This document shows positions 1 to 12,683 of a stretch of 64,000 bases of DNA, piece by piece. Below the pieces are notes generated by a model, which made no database searches, had not been told where the DNA came from, and worked only from the letters and a program-made list of their open reading frames with translations. The position numbers and the translations under genes were made by a program. The stretch's first letter is position 1. Every line of letters starts with the position of its first letter. Origin of the DNA: Leptodontidium sp. MPI-SDFR-AT-0119 (taxonomy: Eukaryota > Ascomycota > Leotiomycetes > Helotiales > Leptodontidiaceae). Where the stretch lies: NCBI GenBank assembly GCA_020726505.1, contig JAHLEZ010000030.1, forward strand, positions 620,001 through 684,000, read 5' to 3'.

Positions 1-28
1 AGTCAGTCAGTTAGCCAGCCAGCCCAGC

Positions 29-76
29 CCCTGATCTTGTCCCTGATCTTGTCCCTGATCTTGTCTTTGATTTTGT
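29..76. repeat. Four tandem 12-bp units
   Basis: Three perfect copies of CCCTGATCTTGT lie head to tail, followed by one diverged copy (CTTTGATTTTGT). This is a short minisatellite at the window edge. No function is implied. Confidence 0.85.
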
Positions 77-704
77 CTGTGGTTTTGGTTCTGGATTTGG
101 TTGGTTTAAATCTGCCGTCGCATGGGAAAGCGGGTTGGTGGGCGGGAGAGCGGGAGAGCGGGAAGCGGTGTAGCAGGCGGTGAAGCCTTTTTTCCTCTTT
201 GCGGTTGGGCTTTTTCCGGCGGGGGGAATGTGAGGAGGGGGACGAGGAGGGAAGAGGGAAGAAAGGGATAGAGAGAAAGCAAAACAGAAAGACAGACAGA
301 AGAAAAGAAAAACGGAAAGTAATAAAGATCTAGGATAGGTTTGTGTTGGATGCTTGAGTCTGGACTCGTTTCGCAATAGCTTTCAACTTCTTCTGATATG
401 AGATGAGATATGAAAGGAGTGCATGGAGGGGCAATGAGGGTATGGAAGAGGAGAGGGAGGGCAAGAAAGGGTAGAGAAGAAAAGAGGAGGGTGATGTAGA
501 TCCCCCTCTCTCGGTCCTCGGTCCTCGGTACGAACTGACTGCCTTGACTGCCCCGCGAGCTTCTTCGCTCAGGATGAAGGATGCACGTATTAAATTCAAT
601 TCTAGGTATGAATTAATTACCTGGCAATTTACACTTCCTGTTAAATACCGTATAAACCCCCTCACACGTATAAACTGCCAAGTAATTTATACTCACCGTC
701 GGAT

Positions 705-1170
705 ATATACATGAACTTCTCGCTTCTCTACACACATGAACTCAATCCACACTCCGTCGGATTTGCGCACGAACTCCCTCACAGATAATTCAACAGTCAC
801 CATCGGATTCCCGCATGAACTCCCTCCCTCAGCTGGGTGTACGCAGAAACTACTCCACGAACTCCTCTCCCCACCTACTAGCTGCATGCGCTGCCATGCC
901 ATATCTGCCGGTACTCGGGGATACGCGCATGAACCACTCGACGAACTGTTTACTTACCAGTCGCTTACCACCCCACGAACTCTTCGCCTCCCAATTCGAT
1001 GCACGACCAGCTGGATACGCACATCCACCACTCGACAAACTGCCCACTTACTTGTGAATACACGACCAGTTGAATGCACAAATAGCTGGATACTCGCATG
1101 AACCACCACCACGAACTCTTCACCCGCCGGTTAAATACGCAAATAGCTGGACACGCGGATGAACTGGCCT
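705..1170. repeat. Degenerate minisatellite
   Basis: A phrase resembling GGATACGCGCATGAACCACTCGACGAACT recurs irregularly about every 40-60 bp. The core CATGAACT or CACGAACT appears near 711, 735, 768, 813, 857, 928, 973, 1098 and 1156. The copies are diverged, so this is an old tandem array. Short frames crossing it (such as 736-1101) only reflect the repeat. Confidence 0.65.
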
Positions 1171-4100
1171 GTTGTCACATTGCCCTTACCAGCTAGATGA
1201 AGTCATTGGAAGCAATAAACCCTTACTTACTTCACATCATCATCATCATCATCATCTCTGAACCATGAAACGAGATACTAAGGAGGTACAGTCCAATCCA
1301 ATCCAATGAATTGAGCTCATCTAGTAATCAGATACACTTCGAGTCTCGCCGTGAATACAAACGCAATTCTGAAAAAGAGAGAGAGAGAGAGGGAGGGGTA
1401 AGGAGGGGCATGCAGATGGAGAGAGAGTAAGTGGAAGTTGAGTCGAGTGCTGCCATAACTACTATGTATATACTCATACCGATATCCCCTCAATATCAAC
1501 TTTCAATTCCCAACATCAACTTTGATCGTATCCGAGATTCGATTCCAGTTAAGCAGCGATGTTTTCGAGAAGGGAGTTTGGACTCTGGGATGTAGGGTCG
1601 CAACCTTGCCTACAGTTTGGATTCTGTCTCTTCTTGTCGTTGTATTTTTTCCCCCTCTTGCCTTTTGTTGTTGTCGTCGTCGTCAGTTATATCTTTCGTC
1701 GAGTATAGATCTTGGACTGAGGACAAGATCACATACCCTCAGCTGCAACTCAATACCTTCAACCTCACCCTCAGTCCAGTTTATCCGCGTTCAGCTTGAA
1801 CTAAATACCAGCTTCGACTCAATACCAGCCCCGACCTCACCCTCAGCTCACTCCAAGTTCCCCTACCTTTGGCTTCACTCAACCTCACCCCTAACCTCAC
1901 CCTCATCCTTACCAGAAATGTAATCACAACCACAATCGCATTCCAGCTTAACATTTACACTCTCCTTCAACACTCTCTCACCAGGTCCACCTTACCCCCC
2001 AATCTTCTCTACCACACCATCCACCCACTCTCAAATAACAAGCTGGATACCTATAATACTTGGAGTCAGTCGTTTAATATTCAACACAATATACAAGGTA
2101 AACCCCAAAAAGCCAGTGAAAGCTCGACTCATACAGCCAAAGCTAACCAAGAAATCCAGAACAACTCCAAAATTCGTTGAACAACACCACACCAATATCA
2201 AAACATACATCGGGGGTCCTTTCCTTCGCCTTTCCTGGCTCGATATCTCTCTGGACATTCAACTCCATCCAAGCCAATTGAGAACGACTTTCTCTCCAAG
2301 CGTTCCATCTCCCTGAATACATCAGAACCACGAACTCATCTGTCCTCCTCGCTCACTTCCTGCTCTATATCACGCCACAATTTTTCACCACACGCCCGCC
2401 TTTCTCCAAAAATACCAACTCATCTGCGCTCTTCACCACCCACTTCCCACACCACAATTACCTCATAAAACCACGCCGATTCCAGCTCCAACTCTCTCTA
2501 CCAACTCGCTGTCCTCACTCACTTCCCTCCTACTTATCACGCCACAATCACCATTACGGCTCCAACTCTTTACGAAAACACCGACTCATCAATCCTCCTC
2601 ACTCGCCTATATCTCGTTCCACACCAAACCGCACTCAATACGCTCCACTCACCTCACATCATCCGCGCCATCTCCCAGGCCAACTTGGACAAGTCCAGCG
2701 TCATCACGAATATCGTCTTTCCCAAGCAAGCCTCCTCTTTGACTTCTATTCACATTCCACCTACCACCGCATGTGCGACACTGAGAATCCCTACAAGATC
2801 AGCGAACGTTGTCATCCATTCCCTCCAAAACAACCCCAGCAGCTTTCACCACTGTGCCGGAGCTTTCATCACCATGCCAGAATTTCAAGTCCAGTCCAGT
2901 ACACCCTTTCACACATACAAGTCAAATCAAGTCAAGCAGATGGTGATGCTCAACTTGTAATTAACTCAAGTCAACTCCGGTTGCTTCTTATTACCTCGAC
3001 TGCAGCTCCTTTCCCCAACTCCAACTTCCTCGCAACTCAATCCATCTTCCTTATAACGACTTCGCCTTCCTCACGCTCTCCTCACTTGCGTGTCGTCCCT
3101 GGGGTCATTTAATATCTAGCTCATTCAATCTTCACTCGCCCGCTCTTCACTCGCCCGCTCTTCACTTGCCCTCTCAAGGTTATTCAGGGTCCAACTCAGT
3201 CAATCTTCCTTATAACAACTTTCGTCTTACAAATGTCTCAACACAAGCAAAAAAGAAAGAAGAAAGGAAGAAAAAAAAAAGAAAAAAAGAAAAACCAGAA
3301 AAACCACCAGGTTCGAATCTTTTCATCACCAAGAAAAAGAACGGTACATTGCATTACTCTCGAATATAAAAACGCTGGATCACTCACTCACCACTTCCTA
3401 CTCGCCCCGTCTCCCCTCCTCTTTTCTTCACCCTCATACTCCAATCCTCAATCAACCTTCAAATCTTCGCCGTTCTTGATTCTCTTGAGATGGGATTTAC
3501 AGCAAACTGAAAAATGATCGTATCAAATCGGCCGGCTGGGGGTGGAAACGAAAAGCTCGCTTTATTATACAAGACAGGGGGGGAGTGGAGAGGAGCGGAG
3601 AGGATAGGAGCGGATTGAAGTGAAGTTGGATAAGAAGATTTGGAGGACGTAATTGGAATGAATTATCTATCCAATTATTGTGTAGAATAAATGACTTTTG
3701 CAGATAGATAGATGGGTTGGATGCTCTCTCAGCCGACTCTCCGTCAGCCAAACCTCTCTCACAGTACTGCCAAAAACAAACCACCAAAAACACTACACCA
3801 CACCACACCACATCATACCACACTTACACCAGACCCAAATCGAACCCGCCCGTCAACGGCAGCGCCAAGAAGATAGATAGATGATGGATAAATCATTAAT
3901 ACCTATCACTCACTCACTGCCCACCCCCATCAACTCCATCCTCCATCCTCTATCCATCCATCCAACTATCCAACCAAATAAATCCGCACAGCTCTACTAC
4001 GCTTTCCAAACAATCCGACTTCCTCCCTCCCTCCCTCCCTTCTTCTTCTTACCAAATCGGATTCAATCAAACCTCTGCGAAACCCCCTCTGCGAACCTCC

Positions 4101-6542
4101 TTTCGCTTTACTCCTCCTCCTCCTCATCCTCCTCCCTAGAATAATCTAATCTAATCGAATTGAATCATCTATCTATCATCTATCCATCCTCTATCCTCAC
4201 GCTTCTCTCCCCCGGGCTGTGCTATATAAGAGAAGAAGAGGGAAGAAGAGAAGAGGCTTCGCTTAGCTTGCAGCAGCAGCAGCAGTAGTAGTAACAACAG
4301 TAAGAGAAAGGAGCAAGAGCAGGAGTAGCAGGAGATAAGATAAGATATCTACCGCGCTCGCCCGCCAATTAGTCTATATCAGCGCTAGTAAGGTGGAAGA
4401 GAAGAAAAGGCATGGCTTGAGAGGGGAGAACAGGGGAGGAGAAGGGAGGAGAAGGGAGGAGAGGAGAGGAGAAGGGAGAAGCAGGTTAAATAGATGAGTT
4501 ATGTTAGAAGAGAAGGGAAAGAAGGAATGGATAGATGGCCTGGTTTATAAGAGGTATACTTATACTTATACTTATATCTGATTTGATTAGATACGTGGAT
4601 ATAAAGAGAGGTGTGGTGCTATATTTGCTAGTAGCAATGTTTTAGTTACGAAGGCGGCCCCGTTGAAATCTGTTTATTTAGTTAAAGCGAGACTTTGTCG
4701 CAACAAGACCCTCGACTTGAAAAGTTATTATACGTCTTTATAAAATAAATAAAACTAGATATATTATATCCTTAAAAATTTGAATATCAATTTTTAACTT
4801 TTATTAGAAATAATTTTTAATTTAATAGTAAAGTTCCTCCGATGGACGCATTTAAAAAACAAAAAAAGTGGGATTTGGGTATTCCTCGCCAAGCTTTCAA
4901 ATAGACGACGGATTTCCAATCGGCTTGCCTTCGTACTTGAAGGGTAGAGGGGAAGAAATGAATGAGACGGGAGGTACAAAGAAGTAAGTGAAAAAGGTAA
5001 TTAGTACTTAGTTTTTAACAGCTGGCTTTTTACAGCGGCTGTTCTTAGAGTAGATGATTGTTAAGAGGGGAGGATGAGGGAAGGGAAGGGATAAGAAGAG
5101 GAGCAAGGAAAAAGGAGAGAAAGGAAGGGGAAATTGCTAATATGTCTTTACTGACATTTTATAAGTCGTGACTTGGGAAATTAATAGGTGGAAAGTGGGA
5201 AACTGATGTATTTTAGATCCCAGGTTAATAAGGGAGAGAAAGAGAATAGAGGAGAAGGGAAGGGGGAATAAGTGAGAACATCTAAATCCAAATCCAAATA
5301 GCTCCGAAGCAAGATAGCAGGCATATTTTACGTAGATATAGCATAAGATTTACAACACCAGAGCAGATTAAATCAATTAAGAAATAGCTCGATTCGACTC
5401 ACTCCGACACCACATCGTATCTACGTAGCCCGCCGCCATCTCATCTTGATAATTCCACCCAGCTCGAATTTCATTCTATTGTTTGTGCCAACGGCCCTTT
5501 TCAACGTCTTTCTAAAATCCTTGATCCTAGGAATCTTTTGCTACCCTTTTTCTCTATCTCCTCCACTTTCTTAGCCTTTACCAGCACGGCGGTGGTGAAA
5601 TCGAGTAGAGTAGTTCCTGGTCGAAAGCCAGCGGCGGGTAGATGAGCGAGCATACACGCTTATAAAGACGTTTGTTTCGTCTAGGAGGGTTTAACAGAGT
5701 GAATGCCAAGTAGGCATTAATCTCTCAAGGTTTCCTTTGCGCCGGGCTTTTTCTTATTTTCCGACGGAGGAGAAGGGAGGAGGGGACGACGAAAACGTGC
5801 ATCGGCGCGAATCAATCAACACGCGAGAGACGAAAATAAACGGGAGAAGTAGTTTGATTTCGACGACTTACTTAGATATATATATATATTGTATTTACCC
5901 ATTACACCGCTCTCTCTTCCTAACGATTCCATAAGTTATAACTTAAAGTATATTTTATTCTATTCTATTCTACTCAATTAACACACAAGTAGTGGATTTC
6001 GAAATAGGAAAATAATGTAGCAGTGCGTTCTTCCTTCATCACGAGTAGAAACAATACTGCGGGTGGAGAGTGCAGTGAGCCGATAAGGAGAGCGCAGAAT
6101 TGAAATAGGGGCCAACCGTGCTACTTGTGCGTTCAGTTCCTAGATCTAAAATAAAATTACTGTTCGTACTGACATGGCAGTAGAGAAAATGGAAAATTCG
6201 AGGAGAATGAGAGATGTGTATCTGTTTAAACTCAATACTTACAAGGAAATGACCACGGCCCAGGACTGGGAAGAGATAGACAACTCACATTACCTAGAAA
6301 ATTCATTCGTCTGTATTGAAATGCAACCATTTATCATGTTTTATTTTTGTTTGATTTGAGCGCAACATGCATGACAGGGAAATCAACACAAAAACACTAG
6401 ACTAACACAGAGACAACAAATTGGAGAACTAAGTAGCCAAATCCTCTCTTGGTGAAAACGCAACATCCCATCACCTACCAACAATGAAACTAGGTCTACG
6501 CCAAGTGGAAACGCAATATCCCATTACTTTTTGCACTTTACT

Positions 6543-8838
6543 TCACTTATGATGCTTGCCCTTCCTCTTCTCCTTCTCCTTTTCCTTTTCCTTCTCCCTC
6601 CTCTCTCTCTTACTATCTGCCGCCATCTCCGCCAACAGACGCTGTGTTTCCTCCGCTGCCAATTGACTCTTCAGCAAGCCTTTCTCTGTAGCTTCTACCC
6701 TCTGGTGCATCGGAAGCGATTCCAGATATACCCTGTCCGGCCGCTTGACCGAGTGGCGTGAGACGCCGTGCTTGTCACCAGTGTCGTCCTTGATCTTCTT
6801 CTTCAGTGAAGATCGCGTTGATGACTCGGATAAACGTGAGTGGTGTTCTGACGAATGGCGGGATTTGGGCGTCGGTGTTGTTGCTGAGGATGGGCTTCGG
6901 GTTCGAGCTCGCGAGTGGCATCGGGATCGGGATCGAGATCTTGATCTGGGCCGAGAAGTGGAGGCCGAGGCGAAGGCAGACTTCTGCGGCTTGCGTGATA
7001 AAGATGGTCGAGAGCTCTTGTGTGGGACATCGGTGCCTGATGTATCTTCGACCTCATGTTTGAGCCTATGCTCTTTCTGGTGTTGACGTCAACTGGATGG
7101 GACTGAAGGATGCCAGAAGTCATCGAGACTGTCACTGGTTTCGGTATCGATCTGGAGTCTCTCACTAGATGTGCCTTCTGTCTCTGTATATGATCCATCA
7201 TCGAGATCCTCTTCGTCGGTGTAGAGGACTTGGGAGTGGGGTCGGGATTGAGAGCGAGAGCGAGATCGAATGCCGTTGGGGGCGGTTGATAAGTTTCGTG
7301 ATCGAGAGGTAGAGGCGGCGCGAGATGAGGCAACGATTGAGTTTGCTCGGGATTTCCTGCTCATTTTAATATTAGAACAGGTTAAATTGACAATGAGATG
7401 CGATTTAATCCAATTGATGATTTGGGAACAGACCACAGATAAGACGGAACAATTACATAAGGACGAGGAAAGAGCGAAAAGATGAGAAAACACAAATCTT
7501 CATTGATCCTACTAATATCCGGGGCTCAAACCAGGAATAGCGAGACAAGAGAATACTCAACCAAGTACAGATTGAGACCGATGTAAACAAGACACCAATC
7601 GACCAAAAACCACAAACTGCCGAACAGACTAGCCAAGCGAGTGGAAACAAAACAACACTTGAAAGGACCTACCTGAATCCCGGATCCTTCGACATCGTAA
7701 TCACCTTCTCCCGCACCTTGTTCTTCTCCTTGATATCCTCCAACTCTTTGTAATATCTCTCAAGCTCCTCCTGTTTCTCCTTCTTCTCCCTCTTCTTCGC
7801 CTCACGTTCCTTTCTCAACATCTGCCGTGCCACCTTCCCAATATTATGCTCAGCCTCCTCAGCCTCCTCAGCCTCCTTGTTCAGGCGCCGCGTCTTCTTC
7901 TTCTCTTCAGCTAGCTCTCTCGCTACTTTCTGACCTCGTTTGTCAATGTCTGTTTCGCCGGCGCTTGTTAGGGAGACGGAGCTTTGAGATCGAGGTGGTG
8001 GGGTCGTGGATAAGTCTCGGTGAAGGAAGCTGCCTGGGATGTTGAAGTTAGTCGACCAACGTTGATCTTGTTCTTGTTCTTGTTCACTGTCGCCGCCGCC
8101 TTCTCGTTCCCTCTGTTGGGCTCCTTGTTCCTCGGCGTCGGAGATGTCAATCAAGGATTCCCTGATCGCAGTTACCTGGTCTTCGTATGGTGCTGGTTTG
8201 TGCATTGATGGTGCTGTGGGGGGGTGAGCACTGCGGAATGAAGGTCTAGAATCGAATGAAGGTCTCCCTATACCAGGACTCAAATCGCCGAATCCAGCTT
8301 GCTGCGGCCGTGGCGGCGGCTGCTTTTGCTTCAAGGGTTTGGGGACCAAAGTTTCCGGCGCAGAAAAAGGGCCAGCAGTCGCCGGGCAAGGACGTAATGT
8401 CAGAGGCAACAGCGACGATGATGAGATTTTAGCAGCAGCACTAGAAGTTGCACGAGTTCTGTCGACCGCTGTCTTCTTCCGCTTCGAGCCAGTTCGCAAG
8501 ACTTCGCCTTTCGTCGCGGCATCGCTGTACATCTGCAAGATCTTCCGCGCCACTTTTGTGTGCACGATTTCCTGGACTGACTCCCCTTTGTCATTCTTCA
8601 GACTCTCGAGGTTTTCCGGCCATCCGAGGCTTCTGTACAGTTGCATGAGAACCCGTGGATTATTCTTGATGGCGCGTGATGTCGGGTTTTTGCCATTGAG
8701 TGATGACATGAATTCGTGCCAGTCTGGGTCGTAGTTGATGAATGCTTCTAGGATAGATACTTTCTCGTTCTAATGAAATACGTCTGAATTACTGAGGGTT
8801 TTGACAGCGTGGCCCATAATTGTGAGTTCTTCGGCCAT
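6543..8838 (-). CDS. Charged SR-rich coiled-coil protein; frame holds two stops that may be intronic
   Basis: I do not recognise the family. The likely start is the ATG at 8836-8838 (MAEELTIMGH). The frame continues through an ordered N-terminal part (DPDWHEF, PRVLMQLYRSLGWPENLESL), a Ser/Pro-rich middle, a Lys/Glu-rich coiled coil near 7680-7900 (EEAEEAEHNIGK, KKREKKEKQEELERYY), then SR dipeptides and a basic tail (KEKEKEKRKGKHH) ending at TGA 6543-6545. A clear intron spans 7357-7672 (CAG/GTAGGT to GAGCAG), phase-consistent. Two in-frame stops remain: TAG at 8770-8772 and TGA at 7089-7091. Each can be removed without changing frame by a candidate intron, 8748-8792 (45 nt, weak GTAATT donor) and 7073-7165 (93 nt, GTGAGA donor, TTGAC branch). 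With both introns the protein is about 613 aa. Without them the gene is a pseudogene. Composition suggests a nuclear or RNA-associated protein, but that is inference. Confidence 0.65.
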
Positions 8839-10835
8839 GGTGGGATTGAATACAAAGTGAGGTAGATGTGATGATGAATATTGAGGAGGTGAGGTACGAG
8901 AAAGTGTCTGTTGACGTGTTTAATATTTAGAGGACTTTTCTTGGAATATCTGCAGAGGAGCAATCAGTTGGAGTAGTAGAGTGGATGGGCAATCTTCGAG
9001 TGGGGGTTGAAATGAATATACCAAGAGAACGGGTTATTAAAAAGTCTGGCTGATCTGGAGAAAAAAAGTATTCCAGTAGTGAGTGAAGCTAGTCAAAGGT
9101 CCCCAGATGGTTTCTCGGGAACATCTGACTTCATCAAAGGGAAAGCATCAGACGGAAGTCAAGCACAATCAGGTGAATAAAAGTAAATATAAATATTAGA
9201 CTTCTTCTAACGGCTTCATCATGTCTGCCTTCTCGACTTCACCTAGTCTCGTCAGAGTAGTCTAAGAAATCCGTCACGACATATCTGTCCATGTCGCCCC
9301 GAATCCACCAATCAACTCAATAGGAAAAATAAGAGCAAACGAAAGCGCAGAAACGATTCTGCCTCGCATCTCTTCCATGCCCCCTCCCTCCTGCATTTGG
9401 CCTGGTCCTGCATTGGCCTGGACGAGCCGAGGTGGGCCTACAAATGGAAATTTCTCGACGGCCTGCCACGAAGTCCCAACTTTTCTCCGTCAAATTTTAC
9501 TTATACACTGAATCCTGAGCTTGGAGCAGACGTTGTCTTATTGTTGTCTGTTATATGTCAGTCTTACGTCTGTTCCGTCTGCTTTTGTCATATAATTCCT
9601 GCCATATTCTATCCCGCCTTATGATTCTCAATGACTCCGAAAGGTGAAAGATGCTTGAGATTCAAGAGACTTCCGTTTGCAGGCTCAGCTCGAATCCTCT
9701 GGGCCGAACAGGGGAAGCCGAGTTGGCCAAAATGACCGTGGGTACTCGCCTTCTGCTGTTTCATGATGTGCTGTGCTGCACGTATCTGCTAGTAATGTAC
9801 CAGAATAGAACAAGAGGTACCGCTGTCCCTAGACTAGGATTTATGTGTACTAACAAGTACCGGATCGTATGGGTTCCCGGCATCATACCTGAGGAAGTCG
9901 TACTGACCATGGAAGTTCTCGGCCTTGGCCTGAGGTATTGTATATTACATAAGATACCGAATTCGCTCGTCCAGCTTCTTCTTCTTCTTCTTCTTCCTCT
10001 TCTCCTCCTCAAATAGCCTTTTGAAGACAGAAACGGCGAACTGCGAGCTTATTAAACGAGTTTGAGTCGGAAGAATTAAATGCCGTTTCATCACGGTGAT
10101 TACTCATTTCTCACCTCGATCCAGCCCCCACCCTGACATTGAATCAACCTCGGTATCGGCCTTGAATAACGCCATAATTAGAATCAATACTACAGAACGT
10201 GTTATGTAAAAACCCGCCCGCCATACAGACTTCAAACTAAAATCCACTGTCATGCTTGCTGTCAAAACTTTCAACATTTATTCGATGCGGCAATTTATTC
10301 AGATTTGCAGTTGACCCACCTTTCCTCGTATCACTAAAAGTAGGCCGGACTGCCGAGGCGAACACGGGGTTTGACGACCAGGACAAAAATGAGATTCCAC
10401 AAACTGTATCTCCCGAACACGACTGTGTTACCTTCTTCATTTGGAGATATTTTTCCAGCCTTTTCTCCTCTTATATTGCCCTGACTCAGCTCAAAAATGT
10501 CAGCATTCTAAGCTTGGCAAGGCTTGTGCTGCTCTATGGTCAGAGCCAAGTTTAAGTAAGCTTTAAAACAAGCTTAGACTACTGCAGGGCTGACATGCCA
10601 GGGCGGATCGGCGCGTGGGGCTGAATAATGTCGGCCAACACTATCAGATGAAAAGGGGGTCAGTCGGACGCAGAGTTTTTGATAGCAACAACAAGGTCCC
10701 CAGGCTCTGGAGCTACTTTTCTCTTTGAGCGCTACTGCAAGTTCATTACAAACATTGCCTGCCGGTCGTAAATTCGTTGATACGTCCGCTGCTTCTTGAC
10801 TCCAGCTCCGAAATTTTTCAAATGGTCTCACGGTT
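8839..10835. other. Intergenic, no supported gene
   Basis: Frames at 9397-9624, 9651-10016 and 10256-10555 are short, start in unremarkable sequence and show no domain. The 9651-10016 frame ends in a run of leucines that simply translates a (CTT)n microsatellite at about 9976-10012. The left 160 bases probably hold the promoter of the minus-strand gene ending at 8838. Confidence 0.55.
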
Positions 10836-10839
10836 AGGA

Positions 10840-11058
10840 CCACCAGGGGGTGCAGGAATTCGTGAGCCGCCTAGAATTCTATCTCGAGTTTTATGGCGAA
10901 AACCACTACATTTTGAAACAGAAAACTGACAAGAAATACGATCCTCGCATATGGGACTATTTCCCTCCTACTGAGCATTATTCTAGCTATTGTGGTTGTG
11001 AAGATATTCGTGGTGTTCTTCGCCTAGGCGGCTCACGAATTCCTGCACCCCATGGTGG
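10840..11058. mobile_element. Palindromic MITE-like element with 35-bp terminal inverted repeats
   Basis: The left end (10840-10874) and the reverse complement of the right end (11024-11058) share a perfect 28-bp core, GGGGTGCAGGAATTCGTGAG followed by CCGCCTAG. A CCACCA tip lies outside it with two mismatches next to it. About 150 bp of unrelated DNA separates them, giving a 219-bp element with no transposase. That is the architecture of a non-autonomous TIR element, although an isolated large hairpin is also possible. I see no clear target-site duplication. The 77-codon frame at 10850-11083 is carried by the inverted repeats and is not a gene. Confidence 0.7.
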
Positions 11059-11558
11059 ACTGACCCTCTCCGATCACGAATAGACTAGTAGAATAGCCGT
11101 CTTACTGGCATATGCAATACTTCTGATCATTTTCCGTTTAAGGAAGCTGGAATATGTAATTAGTCCAGCAGGCTCGCATGTTCTTTTGAGGCCGTTCATG
11201 TCACATCGCATTCAAGCCCTGGTCAAGCCCCGCTGTAAGATGAATTGACGATAGCCTGTTGACACTGCGGCATAGGCTTGGTAATGGGACCCATCGTCTT
11301 TTATTGAGGTTAGAAATTGTATAAGTAGGGCCTTGATGTCTCTTGAGATAGACATCATCTACCTGAGTATGACCAATTCGAAAGACATTGAAGCATCATT
11401 GAACCTGTATGTATTTCCACGTAAATGCTTCAAACTGGTACTAATCGAAGCAACAGACACTCAAGTCCACAACCTAGGCAACTGATCTCCCGCTTCATCG
11501 ACATCAAACTTGGACCAAACGGCTATTCAATCATTCAACCAATCGACAACATCCTACT
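11059..11558. other. Upstream region of the secreted-protein gene
   Basis: No coding frame is supported. The pyrimidine-rich stretch at about 11450-11558 just before the ATG is typical of a fungal leader and promoter. Nothing else is recognisable. Confidence 0.4.
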
Positions 11559-12683
11559 ATGGCTCGCTGGAACTTTCACCAACGCATTGCGGTCTTTTAC
11601 ATCTACTTGATCACTTTCCTCTTAGCAGAGCCCATTGTCCAGAGCCCTGTTGCACGACGTGGGATTTTCGGTGATCTCCAGCCAGTGAAGTTTGATCAAA
11701 ACGGCGATCCTATCGTTCAGGACATCGTCAAGAGAGATGAACCGCTCCTTGAAGTATCCAACCACGTTCAGGTGAGGACATTTCACTTTTGCTTCGTGAT
11801 ATCTAGCGACCCGATAACGGATTTTTCATGGCACATACGAACTCCATACGCACTTCCTCGACCATGAAGTGAAAACAGTGCTGACAATTCCATCAGAACC
11901 ACCTTGGCGAGTGGCACAATGTTCGTTCTCTAGGGGGTCCAATGGCAATGCAATGGCTTTCTCTCCATGGCGAAGGTCACCCAAATACCACGGTAAAATG
12001 GTCGAACGGAACTCACGTTGCATCCCACCAAGTCCATGAAATTCTCCACCTTGCCAAGCGATGGGGTTGGGCAGATGTTGCGATCGAATTGACTCTCTGG
12101 GGCACTCGAGCATTCTCTATCACAAATGCAGGTCTCGTAGCAGGCTTCGCTGGGGTAGTTGTCGCAGGACTCATCGGCTATGCTGGCTATGCTCTCTCCC
12201 ACGCCATCAATCCAGGCACGAAGACAGAAAGTGGAAACAACCAGAAACGGAACTATCTTTCCAATGGCATGGAGAAACGCAACAATTATGAACCTAATGT
12301 CTTCTACCGTCAGCAGGTTGGTAATCAGGCCGACACGGGCAAATGGCCCTCCACAGCAGATATGCAGAATGCGGTACACTCCTCCCTCCAGGACATGGCG
12401 GACCATGATTGTAAGTTTTCGCACCCGTTTACCACTTTTCAATTTTCTTGACGCACAAATTCTGACTTGCCGCATTACAGACCAAGGTGCCTGCTACGAT
12501 GCTGTTATCAATTTGCCAGTTTTCGGCCCAGGTGAAGGCTGTCCAATTCAAGAATTCGGTCAACTTGGCTTCTGCTCTTGGCCCAACGGAGGTTCTTGCA
12601 CCACCCCCTCTTGCCAATTGGGCATTGGACAGTCCACCCAGTGCAACGGTGACAGAGCCGCTGATGGACAGTACGGAAAGTGA
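11559..12683 (+). CDS. Secreted preproprotein with dibasic sites and six-cysteine C-terminal domain
   Basis: Three exons, 11559-11771, 11897-12410 and 12481-12683, join in phase (0, then 1) to give 309 aa. Both introns are canonical: GTGAGG...GCTGACAATTCCATCAG and GTAAGT...CATTACAG. Residues 1-24 form a signal peptide with the hydrophobic core AVFYIYLITFLLA. Dibasic, Kex2-like sites occur at RR33-34 and KR58-59 and again in the middle (AKR, QKR, EKR). A Gly/Ala-rich hydrophobic stretch (NAGLVAGFAGVVVAGLIGYA) sits in the second exon. All six cysteines (247, 263, 274, 282, 287, 297) are in the last exon and could form three disulphides. This layout fits a processed secreted protein such as an effector, killer-like protein or pheromone-type precursor. 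I cannot name the family and assign no activity. It is tail to tail with the next secreted-protein gene. Confidence 0.85.

Larger units (their letters stand above)
1..6500. other. Low-complexity intergenic DNA, no supported gene
   Basis: I find no supported gene here. Open frames are short and of low complexity, made of Ser/Pro/Leu/Lys runs expected from homopyrimidine or homopurine tracts. The + strand is purine-rich at about 200-600, pyrimidine-rich at about 1700-3530, purine-rich at 3540-3620, pyrimidine-rich to about 4210, then purine-rich to about 5300. Such blocks are common in long fungal promoters and leaders, so this may be the upstream region of genes outside the window or untranslated RNA. 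A TATA-like stretch near 4220 has no coding frame behind it. Simple repeats include (CAT)n at 1235-1256 and GGAGAAGG-type repeats at 4421-4480. Confidence 0.6.

Noticed and set aside
1740..1900. Telomere-like CCCTCAACCTCACCC repeats
   Set aside because: Units are irregular and do not match TTAGGG; they are part of the pyrimidine-rich tract.
3308..3320. GGTTCGAATC resembling a tRNA B box
   Set aside because: The bases before it are a poly-purine run with no A box, acceptor stem or anticodon arm, so no tRNA can be folded.
6803..7333. 176-codon minus-strand frame over the SR-rich exon
   Set aside because: It is an alternative frame of the same repeats (GATCCC units). The frame that continues into the Lys/Glu tail is better supported.
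9651..10016. 121-codon open frame
   Set aside because: It has no domain, ends in Leu residues translated from a (CTT)n microsatellite, and has a competing frame on the other strand.
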